A stretch of 49,075 bases of DNA from Anaerolineales bacterium UBA2317 (lineage in GTDB: Bacteria; Chloroflexota; Anaerolineae; Anaerolineales; Villigracilaceae): contig DDVH01000043.1 of assembly GCA_002345215.1 (NCBI GenBank), forward strand, positions 65,932-115,006. The letters are read 5' to 3'. Below, piece after piece: positions 32,908-40,838 of the stretch (the first letter of the stretch is position 1; every line of letters begins with the position of its first letter). A program made the position numbers and the translations under genes. The notes under the pieces were generated by a model. That model ran no database searches. It was not told the DNA's origin and saw only the letters and a program-made list of their open reading frames with translations.

Positions 32908-33846
32908 TTACTTCAAAGCATCTACAATGAGATTCGCATTGTGTCTCATCATATCTAAATAGGTTCCAGCAGGCTCACCAACGGTTAAAGATTCAAGATA
33001 TAAATTATTCACAATCTTTACATCAGTTTCACTAGCAATTTGTTCAGCAAGCGTCGCATTTTCTACATCACTTAAAAAAATAGCAGGTACATCAATGGCA
33101 TTGATATCATCAATCAATTGCGCCATTTGTTGTGCAGAAGGTTGTGCATTTGTACTCGCACTTGGCAGAACTGTCCCAACCACTTCAAAGCCATAACGCT
33201 CTGCAAAATAATTTAATGATTCGTGATTTGTCACCAACAAGCGTTTATCTTCAGGAATTTGATTCACTTGCTCAACAATCCATGCATCTAACTCTTGAAG
33301 TTGATTGATATACACTCCTGCATTTTGCTCATAAATTTCTTTGCCATCTGGGTCAACTTGAATCAATCCATCACGGATATTTTCAACATAGGTGATGACT
33401 AAATTTGGGTCAAGCCACATGTGAGGGTCACCCGCTTCATGTTCGTGACCTTCACCTGATTCTGCTTCGTCAGCATGTTCTTCATCTTCATGCGGAGTTA
33501 AACCAGTTGTTGCTTCTACAACGATTCTTTCACCATCAGCATTTTCAAGCAATGACTCAATAAAATGCTCATATTCCAAGCCATTGAGAATTAACAAATC
33601 ACTCTCTGCAATTTTTACTATATCAGCAGGCACAGGTTGATAAGCATGTGGGTCAGCACCAATTGGTAAAAGCGACTGAACTTGTAAACGGTCACCAGCC
33701 ACGTTTTGTGCAATGTCTGCTAAGAACGAGGTCGAAGCGAGAACTGTTAAACCGTTTGACTCTGTTTGTGGGGTAGAGCCACATGAAGTCAGGACAAGAA
33801 GCGAAAGAATGCTTAATGCCATAATGATATTGAAAATCTTTTTCAT
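32908..33846 (-). CDS. znuA: Zinc ABC transporter substrate-binding lipoprotein
   Basis: Cluster A-I metal-binding protein, 312 aa. The lipobox gives Cys22 (VLTSC). Metal ligands are His in IGADPHAYQP, EYEHFIE and NHESLNY. The flexible His/acidic loop HEDEEHADEAESGEGHEHE (in part, about residues 118-140) is typical of zinc-specific ZnuA. It is second in the zur operon. Between zur and znuA lies a stable hairpin. Confidence 0.95.
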   Translation of the reverse strand: MKKIFNIIMALSILSLLVLTSCGSTPQTESNGLTVLASTSFLADIAQNVAGDRLQVQSLLPIGADPHAYQPVPADIVKIAESDLLILNGLEYEHFIESLLENADGERIVVEATTGLTPHEDEEHADEAESGEGHEHEAGDPHMWLDPNLVITYVENIRDGLIQVDPDGKEIYEQNAGVYINQLQELDAWIVEQVNQIPEDKRLLVTNHESLNYFAERYGFEVVGTVLPSASTNAQPSAQQMAQLIDDINAIDVPAIFLSDVENATLAEQIASETDVKIVNNLYLESLTVGEPAGTYLDMMRHNANLIVDALK

Positions 33847-33864
33847 TTAGAATTCCTATTTTTT

Positions 33865-33887
33865 ATCCCCTGCTTTTGGCAAGGGAT
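33865..33887 (-). other. Intercistronic mRNA hairpin between zur and znuA
   Basis: On the minus strand ATCCCTTGC-CAAAA-GCAGGGGAT forms a 9-bp stem (one U-G pair) with no U-tract. It lies between the zur stop and the znuA SD, and probably sets relative expression or stability. Confidence 0.5.
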
Positions 33888-33892
33888 TTAAT

Positions 33893-34309
33893 TTATCTAC
33901 AATCTACACATAAACCAAATAATTGCAACCAATGTTCTTTGATTTGATAGCCTGTTTTGCGAGCGATGTTTTTTGTAAGCGAATCTAAATCATCACCATC
34001 AAAAAATTCCACTTGACCGCAATTTTGGCAAAGCAATAAATGTTGATGCCCCACACCTGCCGAAATAAAAGCCTGGCATCCAATTGGCTGATGCACGCGT
34101 TGAATGAGATGTAACTCTTCAAGTTTTTCGAGTGTGCGATAAACAGTGACCAAACCCAACGCCCGATATTTTTTGCGAGCTTTGTCATACACTTCAATTG
34201 GAGTTAATGCGTGAGTAGAGCCATACACCGTATCCACCACCGCGCGGCGAGCAGAGGTAATGCGATAGCCATTATCTTGCAATTGAGAAATCCAAATTTC
34301 AGTAGACAT
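33893..34309 (-). CDS. zur: Fur-family zinc uptake regulator
   Basis: 138-aa DNA-binding repressor. The winged helix covers the N-terminal 80 residues, with YRITSARRAVVDTVYG and ALGLVTVYRTLEKLEELHL. Two structural zinc CxxC pairs are CQNC (about residue 103) and CVDC at the end. Linkage to znuABC points to Zur rather than Fur or PerR. It is the first gene of the operon and has an operator in its own promoter, so it should repress itself and the transporter when zinc is high. Confidence 0.93.
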   Translation of the reverse strand: MSTEIWISQLQDNGYRITSARRAVVDTVYGSTHALTPIEVYDKARKKYRALGLVTVYRTLEKLEELHLIQRVHQPIGCQAFISAGVGHQHLLLCQNCGQVEFFDGDDLDSLTKNIARKTGYQIKEHWLQLFGLCVDCR

Positions 34310-34312
34310 TTT

Positions 34313-34339
34313 TATTGAAAATCGTTTTCAATAAGTATA
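34313..34339 (-). promoter_or_regulatory. zur promoter with 21-bp operator dyad
   Basis: -10 TATACT is at 34339-34334 on the minus strand. Downstream lies a perfect dyad, half-site TATTGAAAA with a 3-bp centre (34313-34333). It covers the expected start site and ends 3 nt before the zur ATG. This is the usual position for an autoregulatory Fur/Zur box. Confidence 0.75.
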
Positions 34340-34368
34340 AAGGGGGAAATATAGATTGTCAAGAAATG

Positions 34369-34397
34369 AAAAGATGACTCTTGTAGAGTCATCTTTT
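34369..34397 (-). terminator. Terminator of pepF
   Basis: A perfect 13-bp stem AAAAGATGACTCT / AGAGTCATCTTTT with a TGT loop; on the minus strand it follows the pepF stop by 11 bp. Confidence 0.92.
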
Positions 34398-34408
34398 AGG
34401 TTTACGGC

Positions 34409-36256
34409 TTACTTTTTCTTCTTTGTCGTCTTACTCTTTTTCACAACTTTCTTGACAGCCTTTTTCGCCGCAGGTTTCGCTTTCTTCGATTCAACTGGCA
34501 ACTTCTCCAACTCGCTGACCAATTTCTCTAGCACATCAAAGCCACCTTGCCAGAATTTCGGGTCACGAATGTTAATGCCTGCTTCTTTCAAAATCTTCTC
34601 TGGGGCTTCGGAGCCACCAGCAGAAAGAATCTTGAGATATTTCGGCTTGAATGATTCACCTTCCGCTTTGTATTGTTGATACAAAGCTAACACCAGCAAT
34701 TGACCAAACGCATACGCATACACATAAAATGGTGTGTGATAAATGTGTGGAATACCCACCCATTCCCATTTAAATTCATCACTTAATTCAAGTGAATCAC
34801 CAAAGTGTTGCTTGAGGCTATCTAAATAAGCTTTGCATAAATCATCAACCGAAGCGTTCTTCATCACCAAATCATGTGCTTCTTTTTCAAAGATTGCAAA
34901 ATAAGATTGGCGCATGATGGTTGCATAGGCATCATCAATTTGTTTGAAGAGAATATCGCGGCGAACTGATTCATCTTTTTCTTCGGCAAGCAATTTATCA
35001 ATCAAAATCATTTCTGCAAATGTAGATGCAGTCTCTGCCAACGGCAATGATGAATGGAACGTAAACGTATTGTGATGTGATGCCAACATCGAGTGCATAG
35101 CATGACCCAATTCATGCGCAAGTGTTGCTACTTCACGTCCAGTGCCTTGATAGTTCACCAACACATATGGCGTTTCTTCTGGCAAATAAGACCAACAAAA
35201 TGCGCCACCGCGTTTGCCTTTACGAATTTCACTGTCAATACGATTATGGTCAAAGACGCGTTTTGCTAAAGATTCAATTTTCGGGTCAAAAGATTTGAAT
35301 GCATCAAGCACCATGTTGACCGCATCATCCCAACTATAAGTCTTCTTGGAAGCGGCGACGGGCGCATAAATATCGTAACGACGTATCTTTTTCATTCCGA
35401 TATATTTTGCTTTCAATTTGAAATATCTTTGGAAGATGCCAACATTTTTCTTGGCGACATCAAGCAACGCCTCTACCGCTTCATCCGGGACGTCGTTGCT
35501 TAAGTTGCGTGCGGCAATCGGACTCTTAAACTTACGCAGATTCACATTTTCATTGTGCCAATCACGCACGCGGGTTTGATACATTTGCCCAAGAATTGGA
35601 CCATCTTCTGCATACACTTTGAATTGAGATTGATAACTTTCAGCGCGAACTTTGGGGTCAGTGCTGTAACGGAAAGAAAATAATTCCGCCGCAGTCATTT
35701 CTTTTTCTTTTCCGTTGACCTTCATTTTGAACGTATAACGATTCGTGATTGAGTCATATAAATTCGTAAGAGCATTTGCGCCAGTGATGTTCTTGATGTT
35801 CATAATTTTTTCTTCTGGCTCGCTCAAGGTATGTGGTTTATACAAACGAATGGCTTCGAGATAATATTTATAATCACCAGAATTTGCCATCAAGCGTTTG
35901 GCATTTTCATCATCTAACTCTTTCCACCACAAACTGAAAAACATGGAGCGGTTTTCAACTTCAGCTAAAAATTGTAAAATGCGATTTTGCAAAGATTGGG
36001 CTTGTTGGTCTTGTGTGTCAGCAGAAAAAGATAAACCAGCAAATGAATACATTTTATTTGCAACGCGTGCTGTCTCTTCACTTGATTTCACGGCTTGCAA
36101 AAATTGTTCTTCGGGCATATCGGGTTTCAATTTATCACGCAAGCCTTCAAACGAAGTCACTTGCTCTTCAATCATGTCGAACGCGCTTTGCAATTCCGCG
36201 CTATCGTAGCCCGGATACAATGCAGATAAATCCCATCTTGAAAGTTTATAAGCCAT
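34409..36256 (-). CDS. pepF: Oligoendopeptidase F (M3 family)
   Basis: Cytosolic zinc oligopeptidase, 615 aa. The metal site is VATLAHELGHAMHSML, followed by LAETASTFAEM, which gives the third ligand Glu. The C-terminal helix has HTPFYVYAYAFGQLLVLALY, typical of M3. An oddity is a tail of about 20 residues with Lys-Ala repeats (KKAKPAAKKAVKKV...), absent in usual PepF. SD AAAGGAGA. It is second after ychF with a weak hairpin between. Confidence 0.95.
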   Translation of the reverse strand: MAYKLSRWDLSALYPGYDSAELQSAFDMIEEQVTSFEGLRDKLKPDMPEEQFLQAVKSSEETARVANKMYSFAGLSFSADTQDQQAQSLQNRILQFLAEVENRSMFFSLWWKELDDENAKRLMANSGDYKYYLEAIRLYKPHTLSEPEEKIMNIKNITGANALTNLYDSITNRYTFKMKVNGKEKEMTAAELFSFRYSTDPKVRAESYQSQFKVYAEDGPILGQMYQTRVRDWHNENVNLRKFKSPIAARNLSNDVPDEAVEALLDVAKKNVGIFQRYFKLKAKYIGMKKIRRYDIYAPVAASKKTYSWDDAVNMVLDAFKSFDPKIESLAKRVFDHNRIDSEIRKGKRGGAFCWSYLPEETPYVLVNYQGTGREVATLAHELGHAMHSMLASHHNTFTFHSSLPLAETASTFAEMILIDKLLAEEKDESVRRDILFKQIDDAYATIMRQSYFAIFEKEAHDLVMKNASVDDLCKAYLDSLKQHFGDSLELSDEFKWEWVGIPHIYHTPFYVYAYAFGQLLVLALYQQYKAEGESFKPKYLKILSAGGSEAPEKILKEAGINIRDPKFWQGGFDVLEKLVSELEKLPVESKKAKPAAKKAVKKVVKKSKTTKKKK

Positions 36257-36325
36257 AATTTTTATCTCCTTTGTTATTGTTTTATCACAAACAAAAAAAT
36301 TTTGAACCGTTCTTAAGAATGGATT

Positions 36326-37384
36326 TTACAAACTAGAGCGAACGTGCATAATATCGCCATCTTTGACGATATATTCTTTGCCTTCAAGCCTAAACTTGCC
36401 TTTTGCTTTCGCTTCATTCATTGACCCTAAACTGGTCAAGTCTTCGTATGCCACTACCTCAGCCCGAACAAACCCACGCGACAAATCGGTGTGGATTTCT
36501 CCAGCCGCTTCTTGTGCGGTTGCTCCGCGATGTGTGACCCATGCCCGTACTTCATCTTCACCGACTGTGAAAAAAGTTTGTTCTTGTAATAATTCGTAAG
36601 AAATATTAATCATACGATTCAAACTTAATTCTTTGATTCCATATTCTTGCATGAAAACTTCAGCGTCTTCTGGTGAGAGTTGCGCAATTTCCATTTCCAA
36701 TTTACACATCAAAGCCACAGAGGGATGGTCTAAATATGAATCTGGTGCTGACTGACCTTCACCCAAGTTGAAGACCGTCAGAAGCGGTTTTCGAGTCAAC
36801 AAGCCAAAACTGGAAAGTTCTTTTTCTTCATCAGGGGTAAATTCTAAAAATCTTAATGGCTTGCTTTCAGATAATGCCGCGTTGAGTTTTTCAAATAATT
36901 CAATTTGGCGGGCATTGACCGCTTTATCGGTTCCGCCTTTTTTCTTTTCATCTTTTAATTTTTCGAGTTTTCTTTCAACCACCACCAAATCGTTTAATAA
37001 CAATTCACTGGTCATGGTTTCCACATCGCGCAATGGATTTACGTTTCCGCTTGGGTGCATGACGTTGTCATTTTCAAAACAACGCACAACTAGAATCAAT
37101 CCATCCATTTGGTTGAGTTGATTTAACAATTGACCCGAAATGCCGCTTTTTGCTGAGCCTGTTTCTAAACCGGCAATATCTGCATAAGTGACTTTGGCAT
37201 AAATGGTTTTCTTGGGGTTGAACATTTTGGAAAGTGTATCAACGCGTGGGTCTGGCACATCCACCACGGCTTGATGCACTTCGATACGCCCAGCCGAAGC
37301 GGTGGTGGGGGCATTGCCACGGGTGATTGCATTGAATAGAGTTGTTTTTCCTGATTGGGGTAATCCGATAATTCCTAGTTTCAT
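36326..37384 (-). CDS. ychF: Redox-regulated P-loop ATPase YchF (OLA1)
   Basis: 352 aa from the chosen start. P-loop GLPQSGKTTLFNAI, then G3 DIAGLETG, and the nucleotide-specificity motif is NLGE instead of NKxD, which explains the ATP preference of this family. A TGS domain ends the protein. The start is ATG 37384, 25 codons below the longer frame, because MKLGIIGLP is the conserved N terminus and AAGG lies upstream. Divergent from the tRNA gene, whose promoter begins 3 bp before its ATG. Confidence 0.95.
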   Translation of the reverse strand: MKLGIIGLPQSGKTTLFNAITRGNAPTTASAGRIEVHQAVVDVPDPRVDTLSKMFNPKKTIYAKVTYADIAGLETGSAKSGISGQLLNQLNQMDGLILVVRCFENDNVMHPSGNVNPLRDVETMTSELLLNDLVVVERKLEKLKDEKKKGGTDKAVNARQIELFEKLNAALSESKPLRFLEFTPDEEKELSSFGLLTRKPLLTVFNLGEGQSAPDSYLDHPSVALMCKLEMEIAQLSPEDAEVFMQEYGIKELSLNRMINISYELLQEQTFFTVGEDEVRAWVTHRGATAQEAAGEIHTDLSRGFVRAEVVAYEDLTSLGSMNEAKAKGKFRLEGKEYIVKDGDIMHVRSSL

Positions 37385-37386
37385 TC

Positions 37387-37414
37387 TTGACCTTGTTGTT
37401 GAGAGTGGTATACT
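37387..37414 (+). promoter_or_regulatory. Promoter of tRNA-Leu
   Basis: TTGACC (37387-37392), 16-bp spacer, TATACT (37409-37414). The tRNA begins 16 nt after the -10. This is the best-formed promoter in the window. Confidence 0.75.
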
Positions 37415-37429
37415 TGCGTTCGCAAATAA

Positions 37430-37512
<83 letters not shown>

Positions 37513-37538
37513 CAGTCCCGAATTATACCCTACGGGTT

Positions 37539-37570
37539 TCAAACATCCTCCAGTTATGGAGGATGTTTGA
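37539..37570 (+). terminator. Terminator of tRNA-Leu
   Basis: A 13-bp stem TCAAACATCCTCC / GGAGGATGTTTGA with a 6-nt loop, followed by GTTTTATA. Confidence 0.85.
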
Positions 37571-37702
37571 GTTTTATATAAACTGTATCCAAAAGAATTG
37601 ACTGAGAATTTTCTAATCCATAAAATGCGTTTATTAGAAACATAAAAAAGGAATCAACGTAAATCTTCTTGAGACACCTCAACTTTCTCCGGAGATTACA
37701 TT

Positions 37703-37807
37703 ATGAAACTTCAATTCTTCTTCATCCTGATAGACTTTCTAATCCTTTTGGCATATCCGTTTGTCTATCTCATGTATCGCATTCGTAAGGGGTTAGGGGT
37801 AAAATAA
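37703..37807 (+). CDS. Small single-pass membrane protein, 34 aa
   Basis: MKLQFFFILIDFLILLAYP is the hydrophobic N-terminal part; the C terminus YRIRKGLGVK is basic, giving a likely N-out orientation of one membrane helix. The SD GGAG lies 8 nt before the ATG. The stop is 42 bp before glgC, so the two may be co-transcribed. No family is recognised. Short and hydrophobic, so moderate confidence. Confidence 0.6.
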   Translation: MKLQFFFILIDFLILLAYPFVYLMYRIRKGLGVK

Positions 37808-37849
37808 CGAGAATCTAGTTTGTAAGACAACCCATTATTGGAGGCTTTT

Positions 37850-39097
37850 ATGCCATCGTTAAATGAAGTCTTAGCTGTGATTCTCGGGGGCGGACGTGGT
37901 GCGCGTTTATATCCACTGACTCAAATGCGTTCAAAACCTGCTGTGCCGATTGCAGGAAAATATCGCCTGATTGATATTCCGATTAGCAATTGTATTAATT
38001 CGGAGATTTTTCGCATCGCGATTCTGACTCAGTTCAATTCTGTTTCGTTACACCGACACATTACCCGCAGTTATAACTTTGATAATTTTCATCAAGGCTG
38101 GGTACAAATTTGGGCGGCAGAACAGACGATGGAAAGTGAAAATTGGTATCAAGGCACAGCGGATGCTGTCCGCAAGCAAATGCTAGAAATTCAAGCTACC
38201 AGTGCAAAATATGTTTTGATATTAGCCGGTGACCATCTCTACCGTATGGATTATAAGGAGATGGCAGAGTATCACTGGAAAAATAATGCCGACATTACAG
38301 TAGCAGTTCAACCCGTAACAAGAGGCGAAGCGAGTCGCTTTGGAATCTTAAAACGCGAATCAAATGGCAAGATATCTGATTTTGTTGAAAAGCCAAAAGA
38401 TGCCGAAACACAAAATAAATTTATCAGCCGTGATGACCCTGAACGACCGTTCTTGGGTTCAATGGGAATTTATATGTTCAACACAAAAGTGTTGATTGAT
38501 TATTTAACAAACTTTCCCAGTTATGATGATTTTGGTAGCGACATTATTCCAAATGCGATTAAGACCCATGATGTTTATGGTTTTGATTTTGATGGATATT
38601 GGCAAGATATTGGAACGATACGTTCTTTTTTTGAAACCAACTTGATGTTGACGACTGCCTCAACACCTTTTGATTTTTACGACGCTAAATTACCCATTTA
38701 TACCGATACGCGTTATCTGCCTGCATCTATTGTAGAAGATTCAACTTTGAAAGATGTGTTGATTGCTGAGGGAAGTAAAATTTTAAAATCACAAATCACG
38801 CATTCGATTATTGGGATTCGGAGTCAAATTGCTAGCGGATGCATCATTAAAGATAGTATTGTGATGGGTGCTGATTATTACGAACGCGACAGACATACAC
38901 TTCCGATTGGCATTGGGGCGAATTGTCATATTGAGAATGCAATTTTAGATAAAAATTGTCACATCGGTGATAATGTAACTATCAAACCATTTCCGCGCAA
39001 TACAGATATTGATAATGAAAAATGGTTTGTGCGTGATGGCATTGTGATTATTCCTAAAGATACAGAGATACCAAGTGGTACAACCATTGCGCCGTAA
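37850..39097 (+). CDS. glgC: Glucose-1-phosphate adenylyltransferase
   Basis: Makes ADP-glucose for glycogen synthesis. 415 aa. Nucleotide-binding GGGRGARLYPLTQMRSKPA opens the catalytic domain, and DIPISNCINSE follows. YRMDYKEM and the substrate-binding FVEKPK (near 185-190) are also present. A left-handed beta helix ends the protein. I start at ATG 37850 with TTGGAGG just upstream, not at a TTG four codons earlier. The 34-aa gene precedes it. Confidence 0.96.
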   Translation: MPSLNEVLAVILGGGRGARLYPLTQMRSKPAVPIAGKYRLIDIPISNCINSEIFRIAILTQFNSVSLHRHITRSYNFDNFHQGWVQIWAAEQTMESENWYQGTADAVRKQMLEIQATSAKYVLILAGDHLYRMDYKEMAEYHWKNNADITVAVQPVTRGEASRFGILKRESNGKISDFVEKPKDAETQNKFISRDDPERPFLGSMGIYMFNTKVLIDYLTNFPSYDDFGSDIIPNAIKTHDVYGFDFDGYWQDIGTIRSFFETNLMLTTASTPFDFYDAKLPIYTDTRYLPASIVEDSTLKDVLIAEGSKILKSQITHSIIGIRSQIASGCIIKDSIVMGADYYERDRHTLPIGIGANCHIENAILDKNCHIGDNVTIKPFPRNTDIDNEKWFVRDGIVIIPKDTEIPSGTTIAP

Positions 39098-39100
39098 ATA

Positions 39101-39147
39101 AAGAAAGAGGAAAGAAGAAATATCAACCATCTTTTTTCCTCTTTCTT
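39101..39147 (+). terminator. Possible terminator of glgC
   Basis: AAGAAAGAGGAAA (39101-39113) can pair with TTTCCTCTTTCTT (39135-39147) across a 21-nt loop. The stem is A/T-rich and the loop long, so it is weaker than the others. Confidence 0.4.
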
Positions 39148-39225
39148 CTTTCATAAACCTCAGAAACCCCGTTTATTTAATTAAATTGCAAGCCAGTTAT
39201 CGCAAATCATAGCCCTAAGTTATGC

Positions 39226-39231
39226 TATACT
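39226..39231 (+). promoter_or_regulatory. -10 box at the head of the MutL-like cluster, nearly leaderless
   Basis: TATACT lies 10 nt before the ATG at 39242; transcription would begin about 3 nt before the start codon. Confidence 0.45.
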
Positions 39232-39241
39232 TTCCTTAATT

Positions 39242-39487
39242 ATGGAGTCATCGCGCGAATTTTGGCATCGCTGGGCTGAGTCCTTGCGCCGTTATCAACT
39301 TCAAGATATAGCCGCCTCGTTACTCGAAGCCACAAGTCCGCTTGCGTTGATTGGCGCACAAGCGTTGTATTTCAGTGGCGGATTTGTAAAGAATGACCAA
39401 CTCACCGCCTTAGCAACCATGCTGGAAGATGAATCTGAAGCGCGGGCTTTCGCATCTTTCTTGACGCAAACAGGGGCAAACCAATGA
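39242..39487 (+). CDS. Small soluble protein, first gene of the MutL-like cluster
   Basis: 81 aa, no known domain. It is helical and acidic/amphipathic: FWHRWAESLRRYQLQDIAA then ALIGAQALYFSGGFVKND. No membrane segment of full length. It overlaps the next gene by 4 bp (ATGA). Its conservation cannot be checked here, but the coupling and a start immediately after a -10 box make it real. Confidence 0.75.
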   Translation: MESSREFWHRWAESLRRYQLQDIAASLLEATSPLALIGAQALYFSGGFVKNDQLTALATMLEDESEARAFASFLTQTGANQ

Positions 39488-40227
39488 CATCTCTCATCGC
39501 CTTAGGCATTCTTACCCTCACTGCAATTTTATTGCTTGTTATATCACTTGTGACGAGAAATTCAAACCCGCGTTTTCGAGAGATTCCTGCTCTTACACGC
39601 CTCATCCGCACATTGGGATTAAGCGTAGAAGACGGAAAACGCTTACACATTTCACTAGGTCATGGCAGTTTGTTAGATGAACGTGGTGGCTCTGCATTTG
39701 CTGGGCTTGCCGCTTTACGCATCATTTCAGAAAAAACATCCGTCAGTGATATGCCCTCTGTTGCCTCTGCAGGTGACCCTGCACTTGGCTTATTGACTCA
39801 AGATACCATCCAAGCGGGTTATCAAGCCGCTGGGGTAGAAGAATTATATGTGCCAACCACAAGCCGTGTTACTGGATTAACTCCATTTAGTTATGTTGCC
39901 GGTGCCATGCACATTGCTTCTAATGAAAATGTTTCTACAAATATTATGATTGGTCACTTTGGAGCAGAAGCCGGTTTACTGGCTGATATTTCAGACCGTG
40001 ATTATGTCACCTTGATTGGTGCGAGTGATAATTTAGCAGGTCAATCTGTTTTGTATGCCAGCACACAAGATGCCTTAATTGGTGAAGAATTATTTGCCAC
40101 CGGCGCATATCTCGGAGCGGGTACATCACACTCTGCTAGCCTAACTGTACAAGATATTTTGCGTTGGTTAATCATCATCACATTGTTGGGTGGTGTAGTA
40201 TTTAAGCTTTTTGCGAGGGCATTGTAA
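39484..40227 (+). CDS. DUF6754-like membrane-anchored protein
   Basis: 247 aa. One N-terminal TM (IALGILTLTAILLLVIS), a soluble region with HISLGHGSLLDERGG and PTTSRVTGLTPFSYVAGAM, and a C-terminal TM (WLIIITLLGGVVFKLF). The soluble part resembles DUF6754, found in Chloroflexota and archaea; function unknown. It overlaps its upstream neighbour by 4 bp and the next gene by 1 bp (TAATG). Confidence 0.8.
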   Translation: MTSLIALGILTLTAILLLVISLVTRNSNPRFREIPALTRLIRTLGLSVEDGKRLHISLGHGSLLDERGGSAFAGLAALRIISEKTSVSDMPSVASAGDPALGLLTQDTIQAGYQAAGVEELYVPTTSRVTGLTPFSYVAGAMHIASNENVSTNIMIGHFGAEAGLLADISDRDYVTLIGASDNLAGQSVLYASTQDALIGEELFATGAYLGAGTSHSASLTVQDILRWLIIITLLGGVVFKLFARAL

Positions 40228-40838
40228 TGCGCGTCTTTACAGCAGTCATCGCCATTGCCGTCGGTTTGATGGTCTTGTTCGGTTACTTTTTTGCACAATT
40301 TACCGACATTCAAACCTTGCTTTTGAATTGGGCAATCATCCTTGCTGGGGTTGCTTCATTGGTTGGGATTTTCAATTTAATTGCTGTGCATACAGATAAA
40401 GTCCGCCGCGCTGAAAAAGGAAGTGTTTACAGTGCGCTTCTTGTCATTGCTTTGGTAGCAACATTTGTTTTTGGTTTAATTCTGCGCCCACAACATCAAG
40501 TGATGCAAGTTTTATTAAACGGAATCATCTTACCTGTTGAAGCCACATTGATGGGTTTGCTAACTGTCACATTGTTATACGCGGCAATTCGCCTCTTACG
40601 CCGCCACGCAGATGTAATGAGTATTTTCTTCATCATCACTGCTGTATTAATTTTTCTTGGTTCAGCCACATTGCCATTTGGTGATGTTCCCCTATTTGGA
40701 ACATTGATTCGCCCATGGGTGAGTCAAATTTGGGCATTGGGTGGCGCACGCGGAATCTTAATCGGCGTGGCACTTGGCACACTCGTCACTGGCTTGCGCG
40801 TGTTATTCGGCATAGACCGTCCGTATGGGGGTAAATAA
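40227..40838 (+). CDS. Polytopic membrane protein of the MutL-like cluster
   Basis: 203 aa with six to seven hydrophobic segments, starting FTAVIAIAVGLMVLFGYFF and ending LIGVALGTLVTGLRVLFG. A basic loop (VHTDKVRRAEKG) follows the second span. No transporter signature is seen. It shares one base with both neighbours (TAATG at each junction), which suggests obligate co-translation with the DUF6754-like and PDWL proteins. Confidence 0.8.
   Translation: MRVFTAVIAIAVGLMVLFGYFFAQFTDIQTLLLNWAIILAGVASLVGIFNLIAVHTDKVRRAEKGSVYSALLVIALVATFVFGLILRPQHQVMQVLLNGIILPVEATLMGLLTVTLLYAAIRLLRRHADVMSIFFIITAVLIFLGSATLPFGDVPLFGTLIRPWVSQIWALGGARGILIGVALGTLVTGLRVLFGIDRPYGGK

Noticed and set aside
33865..33887. Intrinsic terminator between zur and znuA
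   Set aside because: The hairpin has no following U-tract on the minus strand; the sequence after it is A-rich, so read-through is expected.
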